64,000 nucleotides of DNA. Origin: Thiomonas bhubaneswarensis. Lineage in GTDB: Bacteria > Pseudomonadota > Gammaproteobacteria > Burkholderiales > Burkholderiaceae_C. Location of the stretch: the NCBI RefSeq assembly GCF_001418255.1, contig NZ_LIPV01000009.1:62001-126000 (forward strand), written 5' to 3'. Within the stretch, counting starts at the first letter, position 1. The number at the start of each line of letters is the position of its first letter. Below the pieces are notes generated by a model. That model was given only the letters and a program-made list of their open reading frames with translations, was not told the origin of the DNA and made no database searches. Of the stretch, positions 1-9,173 are shown one piece after another. The translations under genes were made by a program, and so were the position numbers.

Positions 1-484
1 GGATGCGCAGCGCATAAATGCCCACGGCGAGGAAGGCCGCGATCGCACCGGGATACATCCACTCGACCACCGACCAGAGATTGGGCACGAACACGGCGCC
101 GAGCACGAAACACACATTGATGGTCATGGCCAGCGTGAGCGGCACCGCCATCAGGCTGATCTCGGCGTTGGAGGTGAGCAGCTTCTGATAGGCCGCGGTC
201 TGGCGGAAGAGCCGGAACTCACGCAGGTTCCACGCCAGCAGCCAGAAATGCAGCGCAGCAAACAGCGCGATGGCGACCAGATCGATGCCGATCAGCGCCG
301 AGACCAGAGGATTGTCACCAGCCGTCAGCGCGGGCCACAGATGGTTGAACGTCACCATCGGCGTGTCCGGGTGCGGCAGCAGAAACATGGGATAGATGAA
401 AAACGACACCGAAAGCCCGCCAGCGCCCAGCGCGGCAAGGAAGTACATCGGTGAATAGCGCTCTCGAAGGTTGTTGACCAGCAT
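1..484 (-). CDS. Multi-pass membrane protein, TDT/SLAC1-like anion transporter (partial)
   Basis: The first 161 residues are present and the rest lies beyond the left edge. The start is the ATG at 484, with a CCCAGGAG ribosome site just upstream. The visible part has about four hydrophobic segments (roughly residues 14-36, 60-85, 110-132 and 142-160) and opens with the conserved-looking string YSPMYFLAALGAGG. I read it as a relative of the TDT (TehA/SLAC1, sulfite or dicarboxylate exporter) family. A second member of the family lies at 13522-14697. The substrate cannot be told. An FNR-type promoter sits upstream, which suggests oxygen-limited expression. The family call rests on remembered pattern, not on a search. 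Confidence 0.5.
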   Translation of the reverse strand, partial: MLVNNLRERYSPMYFLAALGAGGLSVSFFIYPMFLLPHPDTPMVTFNHLWPALTAGDNPLVSALIGIDLVAIALFAALHFWLLAWNLREFRLFRQTAAYQKLLTSNAEISLMAVPLTLAMTINVCFVLGAVFVPNLWSVVEWMYPGAIAAFLAVGIYALRI

Positions 485-570
485 GGGTAGCACTCCTGGG
501 AGAAAGGGGAAGACAAGGCCTGCGATATCTGGATACTGCAGGTTGCAAAGAGTTACATCATACCCGGTGG

Positions 571-612
571 AGTATATCCCTACACATATGCGTCATTTTT
601 GATGAATCGCAA
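571..612 (-). promoter_or_regulatory. Putative class II FNR/Anr-dependent promoter of the truncated membrane gene
   Basis: The site TTGATGAATCGCAA at 599-612 has one perfect FNR half-site (TTGAT) and one 3/5 half-site, separated by four bases. On the minus strand a TATACT hexamer follows at 576-571. If transcription starts at about 564, the box is centred at -41.5 and the hexamer lies at -12 to -7. This is the standard geometry for FNR-activated promoters. The 5' leader would be about 80 bases. Confidence 0.5.
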
Positions 613-702
613 TGCACTGAAAAATGTTTCCGAAAAATCAAGGCACTCCGACTGCGGCGGGCTTGGAGGCCTACCGCCGCAGAGCGATGGGAGCCAAGCG
701 GC

Positions 703-1257
703 TCAAGCGGTTTCCGGGAAGAAAAACACCTCGCTGACCCAGAGCGCCGAGCCCCGGTAAACAAAGGATGACCGGCGCGCCCAATGCGGACCATCGCGCT
801 GTGCCGCGTGCCGAACGCGGCACAGCGGGTGAGAAGCGCGCAGCAGTCGCACCCGCAGATCGCTGCGCCTTGTCTGCGCGCGGGTAAATACCGCATCACC
901 CACCGGCTTGATGCCAAGGTGGCGCAGCAGCCGCCAAGGCCCACGCAGAGCGTCCAGACGGCAGACGCTGTGACCCAGCACTCTGGGCACGCCGTCGGCG
1001 ATCAAGAGCACATCGCGGCGCCAGACCTTGCGACCTTGCGGCAATCCGAGCAGCGGGTATTCGTCGCGCAGCGCCCGCGCCGCCCCATGCCGCAGCAGCC
1101 GCAGCTCGAACTGCGTGCTGTGCTGGCGCAGCCTGCGGGTGAGCGAGCCCGCGTCGGTCAGCCAGCTCTCCAGCCCGCTGCGCCGCGCTGCGGGCCGTGC
1201 CGGTGGCCAGGTCTCTGAAGGGGGGGAGGCGATGCGACGGACGCGGTGCACAGGCAT
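703..1257 (-). CDS. ubiC: Chorismate--pyruvate lyase
   Basis: The 184-residue protein fits UbiC, which removes pyruvate from chorismate to give 4-hydroxybenzoate, the first committed step of ubiquinone synthesis in the cytoplasm. The middle carries the family pattern DEYPLLGLPQGRKVWRRDVL followed by a leucine-rich stretch around PWRLLRHLGIKPVG. The C-terminal E in EVFFFPE (about residue 176) matches the conserved catalytic-pocket glutamate. The ATG at 1257 was chosen over a TTG two codons upstream. It lies 30 bases downstream of the dienelactone hydrolase gene on the same strand, so the two may be cotranscribed. No ubiA is adjacent. Confidence 0.85.
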   Translation of the reverse strand: MPVHRVRRIASPPSETWPPARPAARRSGLESWLTDAGSLTRRLRQHSTQFELRLLRHGAARALRDEYPLLGLPQGRKVWRRDVLLIADGVPRVLGHSVCRLDALRGPWRLLRHLGIKPVGDAVFTRAQTRRSDLRVRLLRASHPLCRVRHAAQRDGPHWARRSSFVYRGSALWVSEVFFFPETA

Positions 1258-1287
1258 GGTCAACGAAATAACGGATCGCGCAAGGCG

Positions 1288-1953
1288 TCAAACGAGATGG
1301 CGGCCGAAGAAGGCCAGCGCGCGCTCGCGGGCGAGCTGGGCAGCTGCCGGGTCGTAGCTGGCCCGCGCGTCGCAGTTGAAGCCATGTTCGGCGTCGTAGA
1401 CATAGAACTCGGCCGTGGGATTGGCGGCACGCACGGCTTCGCGGTCGGCCTCGGAGATATGGGCATCGCGCAGGCCGTAATGGAATTGCAGCGGCCCCTG
1501 CGCCTTTTCATTCACCAGTTGAACATTACGCCCGCCGTAATAGCTCACCGCGGGCAGGCCCAGTCGAATGGCGGCGAGGTAGGCGATGCTGCCCCCCCAG
1601 CAGTAACCGACGACCCCAACCTTGCCCGCCGACGCCACGGCTTGCGCTGCGGCCTGCACCGACGCCAGCGCGCGGTCGAAACCCAGCGCAGAAACCAGCG
1701 TCCGGCCCTTTTCCATGCCGGGCCCGTCATAGTTCAGTTCGACATCTTTTTCCAGTGTGTCGAACACGGCAGGCGCAATGGCGAGATAGCCCGCCGCAGC
1801 ATACCCGTCGACCACGCTGCGAATGTGTGCGTTAACTCCGAAAATCTCCTGTACCACGACAACGCCCCCCTTGGGCTTGCCCGCAGGTTCGGCAAGATAG
1901 GCGCCGATGGTCTGGCCATCGGCCGTTTGCAAGGTCAGTTTCTTGTTGGGCAT
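1288..1953 (-). CDS. Dienelactone hydrolase family protein
   Basis: This is a 221-residue alpha/beta hydrolase of the dienelactone hydrolase (carboxymethylenebutenolidase) family. These enzymes hydrolyse cyclic enol lactones in chloroaromatic breakdown, but many members have other esterase roles. The family triad is visible: nucleophile Cys118 in GYCWGG, Asp163 and His190 in DAEHGFN, plus Glu36 in QEIFG, which activates the cysteine in studied members. The ATG at 1953 follows a GAAGGAG ribosome site. No aromatic ring-cleavage genes are near, so a true chlorocatechol role is unlikely. The neighbours are ubiC downstream and metR upstream, all on the minus strand. Confidence 0.85.
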   Translation of the reverse strand: MPNKKLTLQTADGQTIGAYLAEPAGKPKGGVVVVQEIFGVNAHIRSVVDGYAAAGYLAIAPAVFDTLEKDVELNYDGPGMEKGRTLVSALGFDRALASVQAAAQAVASAGKVGVVGYCWGGSIAYLAAIRLGLPAVSYYGGRNVQLVNEKAQGPLQFHYGLRDAHISEADREAVRAANPTAEFYVYDAEHGFNCDARASYDPAAAQLARERALAFFGRHLV

Positions 1954-2118
1954 GAAAAGGCTCCTTCAGGGAATGTGAACAGAGGAATGCAAGGGTCCCG
2001 CATTTGGCCACGGAAGGGTTTGCGCTCCATCCGCTTCCAAACAACCAACCATTGTGCGGCTGAATACGCCCCGATGCAGCGCTCCCGGCCTTACCCTGAT
2101 CTGGCGATGGCCCATGCC

Positions 2119-3030
2119 CTACAGCAGTTGCACACCGTCGAGATGCGTAGCGACGCTGTGGCGCGCCATCTCCACGAGATCGTGCACATAGGAACGCTGC
2201 GCCAGCTCACGTGGCACCGTGGCGTGAAGCTCACTCCACAGACCGCGCACCCCGATGCGCCGCGCGACCACATAGCCGCTGTCGATTGAGGGTTTGAGCG
2301 CCCAGTTGGGCAGCGCGGCAACGCCTCTGCGGCTGGCGACGAGTTGCAGAATGGCGATGGTCAGCTCAGCCGTGCGCCGCGCCAGTTGAATGCCCGCAGG
2401 CTGCAACACTTCGCGGATCAAGTCGATGTGCTCGTCGGGCGCGGGGTAGGTGATCAGGGTCTCGCCCTGCAGATCCTGGGCACGGACACTGCGTCGCGCG
2501 GCAAGCGCATGCCCCGGCGGCAACGCGAGAAGGATCTCGAAGCGAAACAGCGGCAGCGTGGCCCATGATCGCCCGGTGCCGCGCCGCGCGCCGATCACCA
2601 CGTCGGCCTTGTCCTTGCTCAGCAGCGTCAGCGGGTCGCGATGGAACCCAGAGACCAGATCGATCTCGACGTCGGGCCAGCGCTGGCGAAAGGCATCGAG
2701 CACAGGCATCAGCCACTCGAAACAGGTGTGGCACTCCAGCACGAGCCGCAGCGAGCCCGAGGTATCGCCCTGAATCCTCTGGAGATCCCTCTCCGCAGCC
2801 GTTTGCGCCTCGATCATATGCCGGGCCAGCGCCAGCAGGCGCTCGCCCGCGGGGGTGAAACGCAATCCCCGCGCATCGCGGAGCATCAAGAGCATGCCGT
2901 AATGGTCTTCAAGGGCGCGCAACTGATGCGACAGCGCCGAAGGCGTGAGATGCACGGTCTGTGCAGCAGCGTTGATGCGGCCGGTCTCGGCGATGGCGAG
3001 GAGAGAGCGCAAATGGCGGAGTTCGAGCAT
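2119..3030 (-). CDS. metR: LysR-type regulator of methionine biosynthesis
   Basis: The protein has 303 residues with an N-terminal winged helix-turn-helix (about residues 3-60) and a LysR substrate-binding domain. The stretch LRLVLECHTCFEWLMPVLD closely follows E. coli MetR, which uses homocysteine as coactivator. It is divergent from metE, the classical arrangement. I chose the ATG at 3030, giving MLELRHLR as in other MetR proteins. An upstream in-frame start at 3054 would put coding sequence over the MetR box at 3045-3057 and is unlikely. LysR proteins usually also repress their own gene from the shared operator. Confidence 0.9.
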   Translation of the reverse strand: MLELRHLRSLLAIAETGRINAAAQTVHLTPSALSHQLRALEDHYGMLLMLRDARGLRFTPAGERLLALARHMIEAQTAAERDLQRIQGDTSGSLRLVLECHTCFEWLMPVLDAFRQRWPDVEIDLVSGFHRDPLTLLSKDKADVVIGARRGTGRSWATLPLFRFEILLALPPGHALAARRSVRAQDLQGETLITYPAPDEHIDLIREVLQPAGIQLARRTAELTIAILQLVASRRGVAALPNWALKPSIDSGYVVARRIGVRGLWSELHATVPRELAQRSYVHDLVEMARHSVATHLDGVQLL

Positions 3031-3044
3031 GGCAGGTTCAAGCG

Positions 3045-3057
3045 TGAATTTCATTCA
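3045..3057. promoter_or_regulatory. MetR-binding box between metR and metE
   Basis: The sequence TGAATTTCATTCA is an exact match to the MetR consensus TGAA-N5-TTCA. It lies 14 bases from the metR start and 86 bases from the metE start, in the divergent promoter region, so it can serve activation of metE and autoregulation of metR. Confidence 0.85.
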
Positions 3058-3142
3058 GCATAACGCGAAAAATCATCGCTTGATTCATGCCACGCCATCT
3101 CCGACACTGCCGCCCGATCCGTTCTGATGAAGGAAAACCGCC

Positions 3143-5521
3143 ATGACCACCACCCATATCCTGGGCTATCCCCGCATCGGCCCGAAGCGCGAACTCAAGT
3201 TCGCCCTCGAAGCCTTCTGGCAAGGCAGGAAGACCGCCGCCGAGCTGCAGTCCACCGCCGCAGCGCTGCGCAGCAGCCAATGGCGTGCGCAGCGCGATGC
3301 CGGCATGCGGTTCGTCAGCGTGGGCGACTTTGCGCTGTATGACCACATGCTCGACACGGCAGCGCTGCTGGGCGCTTTGCCCGCGCGCTTCGGCTTCGAT
3401 GCCCCAACCCTCAGCCTGCAGCAGTCCTTCGAGCTGTCCCGAGGTAACGCCGCGCAGCCCGCGATGGAGATGACCAAGTGGTTCGACACCAATTACCACT
3501 ATCTCGTCCCCGAGCTCGACGCGCAGACTTCGTTCGAGCGTGGCACGCAGAACCTGCTCGACCGCGTGCGGGAGGCGCTGGCGGCCGGTTACAAGCCCAA
3601 GCCCGTGCTGGTCGGGCCGCTGACCTTTCTCTGGCTGTCCAAATCGCACCAGAGCGAATTCGACCGCCTCAGCCTGGCCCCGGCGTTGAGCGCAGCCTAT
3701 GCCCGCGTGCTCGCGCAGCTGGCCGAACTGGGCGTGGAATGGGTGCAGCTCGACGAACCCGCGCTCACCCTCGAACTCGACACGCCGTGGCGCGACGCCC
3801 TGCCGGTGCTCTATGGCGCGATTCCTGCCCAGCATGGCGCGGCGCGACCTCGGCTGTTGCTGACCACGTATTTCGCTTCGGTGACCCTCGCGCCCGCCAC
3901 GCTAGCCACGTTGCCGGTTGACGGTGTGCATCTCGACCTGGTGCGGGCACCCGAGCAAATCGCCACCTGGCGCGACGCGCTGCCGCCGCAGTGGGTGCTG
4001 TCGGCCGGCATCATCGATGGCCGCAATGTGTGGCGTACCGACCTGGCCGCCGCCTTGCAGTCTCTGCGCCCGCTGCAAGCCGCTCTGGGAGAGCGGTTGT
4101 GGATCGCCCCTTCGTGCTCGCTGCTGCACGTGCCGGTGAGCCTGGGTGCAGAAGACGGCGCCGACGCAAGGCTCAACCCGGAAGTGCGCCCCTGGCTGGC
4201 TTTCGCCGAGGAGAAACTCGCCGAACTGGCCACCTTGGCGACCGCGCTCGACCAGGGAGAGGCCGCCGTCGCAGCGGCGTTGCAGGCGAACGCGACCGCG
4301 CTTGCTGCGCGGCGCGCCTGTCCGCGGGTGACCTTGCCCCAGGTGCGCAGGCGCGTGCAGTCTTTGACCGAAGCCGATGCCCGGCGCGCCTCGCCCTATC
4401 CGGCGCGCAGCGCCGTGCAGCGTGAGCGCCTGCACCTGCCCGTTTTGCCGACCACGACCATAGGCTCGTTTCCGCAGACCGCAGACATACGCGCCGCTCG
4501 CGCCGCCTGGCGGCGTGGCGAGTTGCGGCACACCGACTATCTGCAAAAAATGCGCGACGAGATCGCCGCAGTCATCCACAAACAGGAAGTCATCGGCCTC
4601 GACGTGCTGGTGCACGGCGAGCCCGAGCGCAACGACATGGTGGAGTTCTTCGGCGAGCAACTTTGGGGCTACACCTTCAGCGCCCACGGCTGGGTGCAGA
4701 GTTATGGTTCGCGCTGCGTCAAGCCGCCGATCATCTGGGGCGATGTGTGGCGCCCTGAGCCGATGACGGTGGACACCGCCCGCTACGCGCAGTCGCTCTC
4801 GGCCAAGCCGGTCAAGGGCATGCTCACCGGGCCGATCACCCTGCTGCAATGGAGCTTTGTGCGCGACGACCTGCCGCGCGATGAGGTGGCGTTGCAACTG
4901 GCGCTGGCCGTGCGCGACGAGGTGAACGACCTGCAGAACGCCGACATCTCCATCATCCAGATCGACGAGCCCGCACTGCGCGAAGGTCTGCCGCTGCAGC
5001 GCAGCGCCTGGGCCGCCTACCTCGGCTGGGCGGTGCGCGCCTTCGGCGTGGCCGCCGGGGTGGCGCGCGACCACACGCAGATCCACACGCATATGTGCTA
5101 TTCAGAGTTCAACGACATCCTGCCGTCGATCGCGGCGCTGGACGCCGATGTCATCACCATCGAAACCGCGCGCTCGAACATGGCCCTGCTCGACGGCTTT
5201 GGCGCCTTCGCCTACCCGAATGAAATCGGCCCCGGGGTGTACGACATACACTCGCCCCGCGTGCCCACTGCCGACGACATGGCACGCCTGCTGCGCCGCG
5301 CAGCTCAGCTCATCCCACCCGAGCGCCTGTGGGTCAACCCCGACTGCGGCCTGAAAACCCGCGCCTGGCCCGAGACCGAGTCGGCGCTGCGCCATATGGT
5401 GCGGGCCGCAAGCGAACTGCGCGAGGAACTGCGGGTGCAAGGCCACATCACCCCGCCAGCGGTGCAAGACCTCACTCAGCCCAGGCCGCGCAGCACCTGC
5501 TGCGCCACCGACTGCGCCTGA
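3143..5521 (+). CDS. metE: Cobalamin-independent methionine synthase
   Basis: MetE transfers the methyl group of 5-methyltetrahydropteroyl-triglutamate to homocysteine, the last step of methionine synthesis, in the cytoplasm. The protein has 792 residues against about 753 in E. coli. Both barrels are complete, beginning with [20 protein letters not shown]. The zinc ligands are in place: His650 and Cys652 in HTHMCYSEF, Glu674 in IETARS and Cys735 in NPDCGLKTR. The start has an AAGGA site seven bases upstream. The last 15 codons overlap the convergent kinase gene at 5476-5521, and this tail looks like a poorly conserved extension. Regulation is by MetR through the box at 3045-3057. Confidence 0.96.
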   Translation: MTTTHILGYPRIGPKRELKFALEAFWQGRKTAAELQSTAAALRSSQWRAQRDAGMRFVSVGDFALYDHMLDTAALLGALPARFGFDAPTLSLQQSFELSRGNAAQPAMEMTKWFDTNYHYLVPELDAQTSFERGTQNLLDRVREALAAGYKPKPVLVGPLTFLWLSKSHQSEFDRLSLAPALSAAYARVLAQLAELGVEWVQLDEPALTLELDTPWRDALPVLYGAIPAQHGAARPRLLLTTYFASVTLAPATLATLPVDGVHLDLVRAPEQIATWRDALPPQWVLSAGIIDGRNVWRTDLAAALQSLRPLQAALGERLWIAPSCSLLHVPVSLGAEDGADARLNPEVRPWLAFAEEKLAELATLATALDQGEAAVAAALQANATALAARRACPRVTLPQVRRRVQSLTEADARRASPYPARSAVQRERLHLPVLPTTTIGSFPQTADIRAARAAWRRGELRHTDYLQKMRDEIAAVIHKQEVIGLDVLVHGEPERNDMVEFFGEQLWGYTFSAHGWVQSYGSRCVKPPIIWGDVWRPEPMTVDTARYAQSLSAKPVKGMLTGPITLLQWSFVRDDLPRDEVALQLALAVRDEVNDLQNADISIIQIDEPALREGLPLQRSAWAAYLGWAVRAFGVAAGVARDHTQIHTHMCYSEFNDILPSIAALDADVITIETARSNMALLDGFGAFAYPNEIGPGVYDIHSPRVPTADDMARLLRRAAQLIPPERLWVNPDCGLKTRAWPETESALRHMVRAASELREELRVQGHITPPAVQDLTQPRPRSTCCATDCA

Positions 5522-6399
5522 GCGGCATACCCGCCGCCGAACAGCAACGCATGGTTGAGCAGGTGATAGAGCTGATACACCGGGCGGCGACGGGCGTAGC
5601 CGGGGTGCAGCCCGCGACCGGCAGCGGCATAGGCCGACCAGAAGGCCGGGGGCGGCCCGCCGAACAGATCCATCATCGCCAGCTCGGCCTCAGCGTCGCC
5701 GATATACACCGCGGGGTCGAACACCACCGGCTCGCCCGAGGCCAGCATGCCCCAGTTGCCGCTCCACAGATCGCCGTGCAAAAGACTGGGCTGCGGCGCG
5801 TAACCATCGTCGAACAAGGCCGGCCAGCTTGCGATGACCTGATCCACGCCATCGCAAAGCGCGGCGCAGCCTGAGCCGGCCTGTCGCAGACGCGAGCACA
5901 GCGCCCCCAGGCGTTGGCAGTTGAAAAAGTCGATCCAGTCGCGGCACGGGCGGTTGCACTGGGGCGTGGCGCCGAGCCAGTTGTCGGCAGGCCAGCCGTA
6001 ACGCGCCTCGCCCGGCAGCACAGGCACAGCGGCGGCATGCAGCGCCGCCATGACGCGCCCGAACCTCGCACCGAACCCGGCCGCGGGCGGCCGCAGATCC
6101 AGCCACTCCAGCCCCAGCAGGCTCAGGCCGCTTTCGGCGTCGGTGTGCAGCCACAGCACCTCGGGCACGCGCACGGTTCGCGTGGCTGCCAGGGCGCGCA
6201 GCCCCTGCACCTCGGCCTGCAGCAAAGCTCCCTCCGCACCGCCCGCCGATTTCAGAAACGCGCTGTCGCGTCCGTCGTCGATACGCCACACCGCACAGAA
6301 GCCGCTGGACGCCAGCGCGTTGGCCCGCCAGGCTCGGCCCGTTGCGCGCTCGAGAGCCGCTTCGAGACGGCGAGCGCCTTGGTGATGGGCTGTATTCAT
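5476..6399 (-). CDS. Fructosamine kinase family protein
   Basis: The 307-residue protein matches the fructosamine-3-kinase/ketosamine kinase family, which phosphorylates sugars attached to protein or small amines and so helps reverse glycation. The kinase catalytic loop is visible as [12 protein letters not shown], followed by the metal-binding [11 protein letters not shown] with its aspartates and the family marker [11 protein letters not shown]. The ATG at 6399 was preferred over an upstream TTG at 6408. It is convergent with metE and overlaps its 3' end by 46 bases. The natural substrate in bacteria is usually unknown. Confidence 0.88.
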   Translation of the reverse strand: MNTAHHQGARRLEAALERATGRAWRANALASSGFCAVWRIDDGRDSAFLKSAGGAEGALLQAEVQGLRALAATRTVRVPEVLWLHTDAESGLSLLGLEWLDLRPPAAGFGARFGRVMAALHAAAVPVLPGEARYGWPADNWLGATPQCNRPCRDWIDFFNCQRLGALCSRLRQAGSGCAALCDGVDQVIASWPALFDDGYAPQPSLLHGDLWSGNWGMLASGEPVVFDPAVYIGDAEAELAMMDLFGGPPPAFWSAYAAAGRGLHPGYARRRPVYQLYHLLNHALLFGGGYAAQAQSVAQQVLRGLG

Positions 6400-6522
6400 G
6401 GTTCTCAATCAGGGCATGCCTGCTCGCGACGGATTGACGACTTGGCCTCAACCTTGCGCATCAAGCAGGAAATCACATCTGGATCGGTTTACATTGTGAA
6501 CTATGCTCGTTTCGCATTCGGC

Positions 6523-6641
6523 CTAGGAGTCTGTCGGGCTCGGGGCGCGGATGGCGAAAAAGGGGCATGTGGATGCCATGTGGCGGCGGCTTTGCTGTCC
6601 CATTTTGCAGCCCGCGATCCTCAAGCCCGACAGACTCCTAG
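6523..6641. repeat. Short inverted-repeat element, family 1, copy A
   Basis: The 119-bp element is bounded by an 18-bp perfect inverted repeat, CTAGGAGTCTGTCGGGCT at 6523-6540 and its complement at 6624-6641. It shares its interior (for example GGATGCCATGTGGCGGCGG, CATTTTGCAGCCCGCGATCC) with copies at 32352-32521 and 59216-59396 but lacks about 50-60 bp of their middle. It has no coding capacity and ends only 19 bases before the DUF1631 start codon. It looks like a miniature non-autonomous transposable element. Confidence 0.8.
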
Positions 6642-6660
6642 CTCGACTTTGCATCAACCC

Positions 6661-9009
6661 ATGCTGCCCTCCGAGATCTTTCAGTCCTGTATCGACGACG
6701 CCATTCAGCGCTCCGACGAGCTGATGCGCTCGGTCGTGCGACAGGTCATCGAAGCCCTGGAGCAGCAGGCCGAAAACGCCGGATCGGGGCGGGACCGGCA
6801 GCAGTTTTCCGACATGAGCCACGCGCTGCGGCAGAACGAGGGGCCGCTCATACGCGCCTTCGTCGAGCGCTTTCATCAAGTGCTCGATGAGGAGATCCGC
6901 GGCCAGAAGCCGCTGTCACCCAGCGAGCTTCAGCTCGAAGCCCTCAGTCTGGTGGACGAGTCCGATCTGGAGGAGGGGGTGGAAGTCTCGCGGCTCACGC
7001 ACATGCTCGAATCGGAGGCGCAGTGGGAGGTGCGCGACCTGGGGGCGCGGCTCGACAGCCTGCGCGCCGGCGAGCATGCCGCGCCGCAGTCCAACCCGCT
7101 GCGGCCCGAGGTCTTCAGCAAATCGCTGCACCATGCGCTCGGCGTGGTCGACCTCGATGCCGAAGAGCGCCTGGGCTTGCTGCGCGCTTTCGGCAAAGGC
7201 ATGTCGGCGGCGTTGAAAGACACTTACGCGCTCTACAACAAGCGTCTGGCGGAGATGAAGGTCGAACCCGCGCAGTACCGGCAGCCTCGCCGCGCGGCGG
7301 CCCGCCCCGCTTTGGGCGCTGGAGATGGGTCGACCGCAGCTGCGGCTGCTCCTGGCGGTGCGGAGCTGAACCTCGAAGCCCTGCAGCAGATGCTTGCTGG
7401 GCGGGGCGGCATGGCGCAAGTTGGTCAGGCCGAGGGGTTTGCGCCATCGGGGTTCGGTCCGTCGAGTTTCGGGCCGTCGGGATTCGCGCCATCAGGCTTC
7501 GGCCCGTCGGTCTTCGGTCAGGCCTATGGGCTCAACCCCCAGTTGCGCGACGCGCTCGACCGCCTGCTGTTGACCGACCGCCTCGGCCTGCGTGAAGTGA
7601 ACTGGCGCGATGAACCGGGCGCCGACGCCGCGGCGGTCAACCTCATCGAGCGCCATCGGCAGAGCCTGTACGAAGTGGCCAACCGCCCGCTGGAGCGGCT
7701 CACCATCGACGTGGTCTCGCTGCTGTTCGATCACATTCTGGCCGATCCCAAGCTGCTGCCTGCGGTCAAGGCGCAGCTCGCCCGGTTGCAGATTCCGGTG
7801 CTGCGTCTGGGTCTGCGCGATGCCAGCCTGTTCAGCTCGCGCAACCACCCCACGCGCAAGCTGCTCAACCGGGTGGCCGAATACAGCGCGGGCTTCTCCA
7901 GTGTCGATGAGCCCGCAGCCCAGCGTTTTCTGCCCTTTCTCTCGCGCATGGTCGAGGCGATCGTCAATGCCGAGGAGGAAGATGCCTCGGTCTTCGCGCA
8001 ACAACTCGCCGACCTGCAGCGCCACATAGCCGAAAGCGCCGCGGCGGTCGAGCAGCAGCAGGCCGACGCCGTGGACGCGCTGCGCCGCGCCGAATTCCGC
8101 AGCCTGCTGCACGGCGCGCTCTACCGGCATCTGCACGATGTCTTCGCCCGTCTGCACACCCACCCGCAGTTGCGCGAGTTCATGCTCGAACACTGGTCGA
8201 CGGTGCTGGCCGAGTCGGTGCTCAGGCATGGTGAAGATGCCGACGTCACCCAGACCTACAAACAGACCGCCAGCGATCTGATCTGGAGTGTGCAGCCCAA
8301 GACCCTCGATGCCGACCGCAAGGCCCTGCTGAAACTGCTTCCCATCCTGGTGCAGCGCCTGGGCCAGGGGCTCGACCTGATCTCGCTGCCCACAGACAAG
8401 CGCCAGGAGTTCATGTCCTGGCTGATGGACGCGCAGGCCCAGGCGATACGCGGTCAGGGCGAGGCGCAGCAGGCCACCTCGCGTGACGATGCCCTGCTGC
8501 TGCAGCGCGAGTGGGCGCGCCTGCTGCATCCGCAACCCACCGCCAACGCAGCCAGCGCCATGCCCGAGGCCGTGGTGCGTCATGAGGAAAAGCTCACCAG
8601 CGGGCTGATCGAGGCTGCCGACGTTCCGGCCGAGTCCGCGCCGCCTTCGGCAACCGCCCCCGCCGATTCGCAGCAGGGCCCGGCCAGCGCGCCTCCGGGC
8701 GAGGCGGCGCTGCTCTCGCCCGCCGAAGTGGCGGGGCTGATCGCCTCGCTCGACATCGGCACCTGGGTGCAGCTGCAGATTCAGGGACGCAGCGCCCGCG
8801 CCCAACTGACCTGGCGCAGCCCGCAAGGCCTGTTCTACATGTTTTCGAGCAAGGTCGGCGGCCGGGCGCACTCCATGACACGGCGCGCGCTCGAACGCAT
8901 GGCGGCGCAAGGCCTCATCCTGCCGCTGGAAGCGCAAGGCCTGATGGATCGCGCCATGCAGGGCGTGGCAGAACAACTGCGCGAACGCCAGGGCGCCGAG
9001 CCCGGCTGA
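6661..9009 (+). CDS. DUF1631 family protein
   Basis: The 782-residue protein fits DUF1631, a large uncharacterised family common in beta- and gammaproteobacteria and sometimes mislabelled thymidine phosphorylase. The N-terminal part (MLPSEIFQSCIDDAIQRSDE) and the C-terminal segment around WVQLQIQGRSARAQLTWRSPQG are the recognisable blocks. The latter resembles a PilZ-like beta-barrel, which is an inference. Between about residues 258 and 286 lies a low-complexity run of five near-identical pentads of the form GF(A/G)PS. The ATG at 6661 is the first plausible start after the repeat element. No clear ribosome site precedes it. The upstream open frame back to 5914 is a shadow of the divergent kinase gene. 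Confidence 0.82.
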   Translation: MLPSEIFQSCIDDAIQRSDELMRSVVRQVIEALEQQAENAGSGRDRQQFSDMSHALRQNEGPLIRAFVERFHQVLDEEIRGQKPLSPSELQLEALSLVDESDLEEGVEVSRLTHMLESEAQWEVRDLGARLDSLRAGEHAAPQSNPLRPEVFSKSLHHALGVVDLDAEERLGLLRAFGKGMSAALKDTYALYNKRLAEMKVEPAQYRQPRRAAARPALGAGDGSTAAAAAPGGAELNLEALQQMLAGRGGMAQVGQAEGFAPSGFGPSSFGPSGFAPSGFGPSVFGQAYGLNPQLRDALDRLLLTDRLGLREVNWRDEPGADAAAVNLIERHRQSLYEVANRPLERLTIDVVSLLFDHILADPKLLPAVKAQLARLQIPVLRLGLRDASLFSSRNHPTRKLLNRVAEYSAGFSSVDEPAAQRFLPFLSRMVEAIVNAEEEDASVFAQQLADLQRHIAESAAAVEQQQADAVDALRRAEFRSLLHGALYRHLHDVFARLHTHPQLREFMLEHWSTVLAESVLRHGEDADVTQTYKQTASDLIWSVQPKTLDADRKALLKLLPILVQRLGQGLDLISLPTDKRQEFMSWLMDAQAQAIRGQGEAQQATSRDDALLLQREWARLLHPQPTANAASAMPEAVVRHEEKLTSGLIEAADVPAESAPPSATAPADSQQGPASAPPGEAALLSPAEVAGLIASLDIGTWVQLQIQGRSARAQLTWRSPQGLFYMFSSKVGGRAHSMTRRALERMAAQGLILPLEAQGLMDRAMQGVAEQLRERQGAEPG

Positions 9010-9090
9010 GTCGGGCAGGTCGCCTCAACCGACCTGCCGCGCCAGTGCGGCGCAGCGCTTACACCTGCAAACACCTTCAAACGACCTGCT

Positions 9091-9115
9091 TCGATATATT
9101 GCTGCAAACATTCCG
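9091..9115. promoter_or_regulatory. Putative ModE operator upstream of the molybdate transporter
   Basis: The site begins TCGATATATTG and ends ACATTCCG. From memory of the E. coli modA operator it matches at about 18 of 25 positions, including the outer TCG...CG and the TATATTG and ACAT blocks, in the same spacing. It lies about 60 bases upstream of the binding-protein gene, and a ModE-type regulator gene closes the operon. Confidence 0.6.
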
Positions 9116-9173
9116 CATGAGCGCCCAAGGCGCCATGCTCGTTCATGTTCATGCGAAAACATAGGAGCCATTG

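Noticed and set aside
1246-2289. A 347-codon plus-strand open frame
   Set aside because: It runs antisense across the hydrolase and metR genes, which have clear family motifs; its own product has none.
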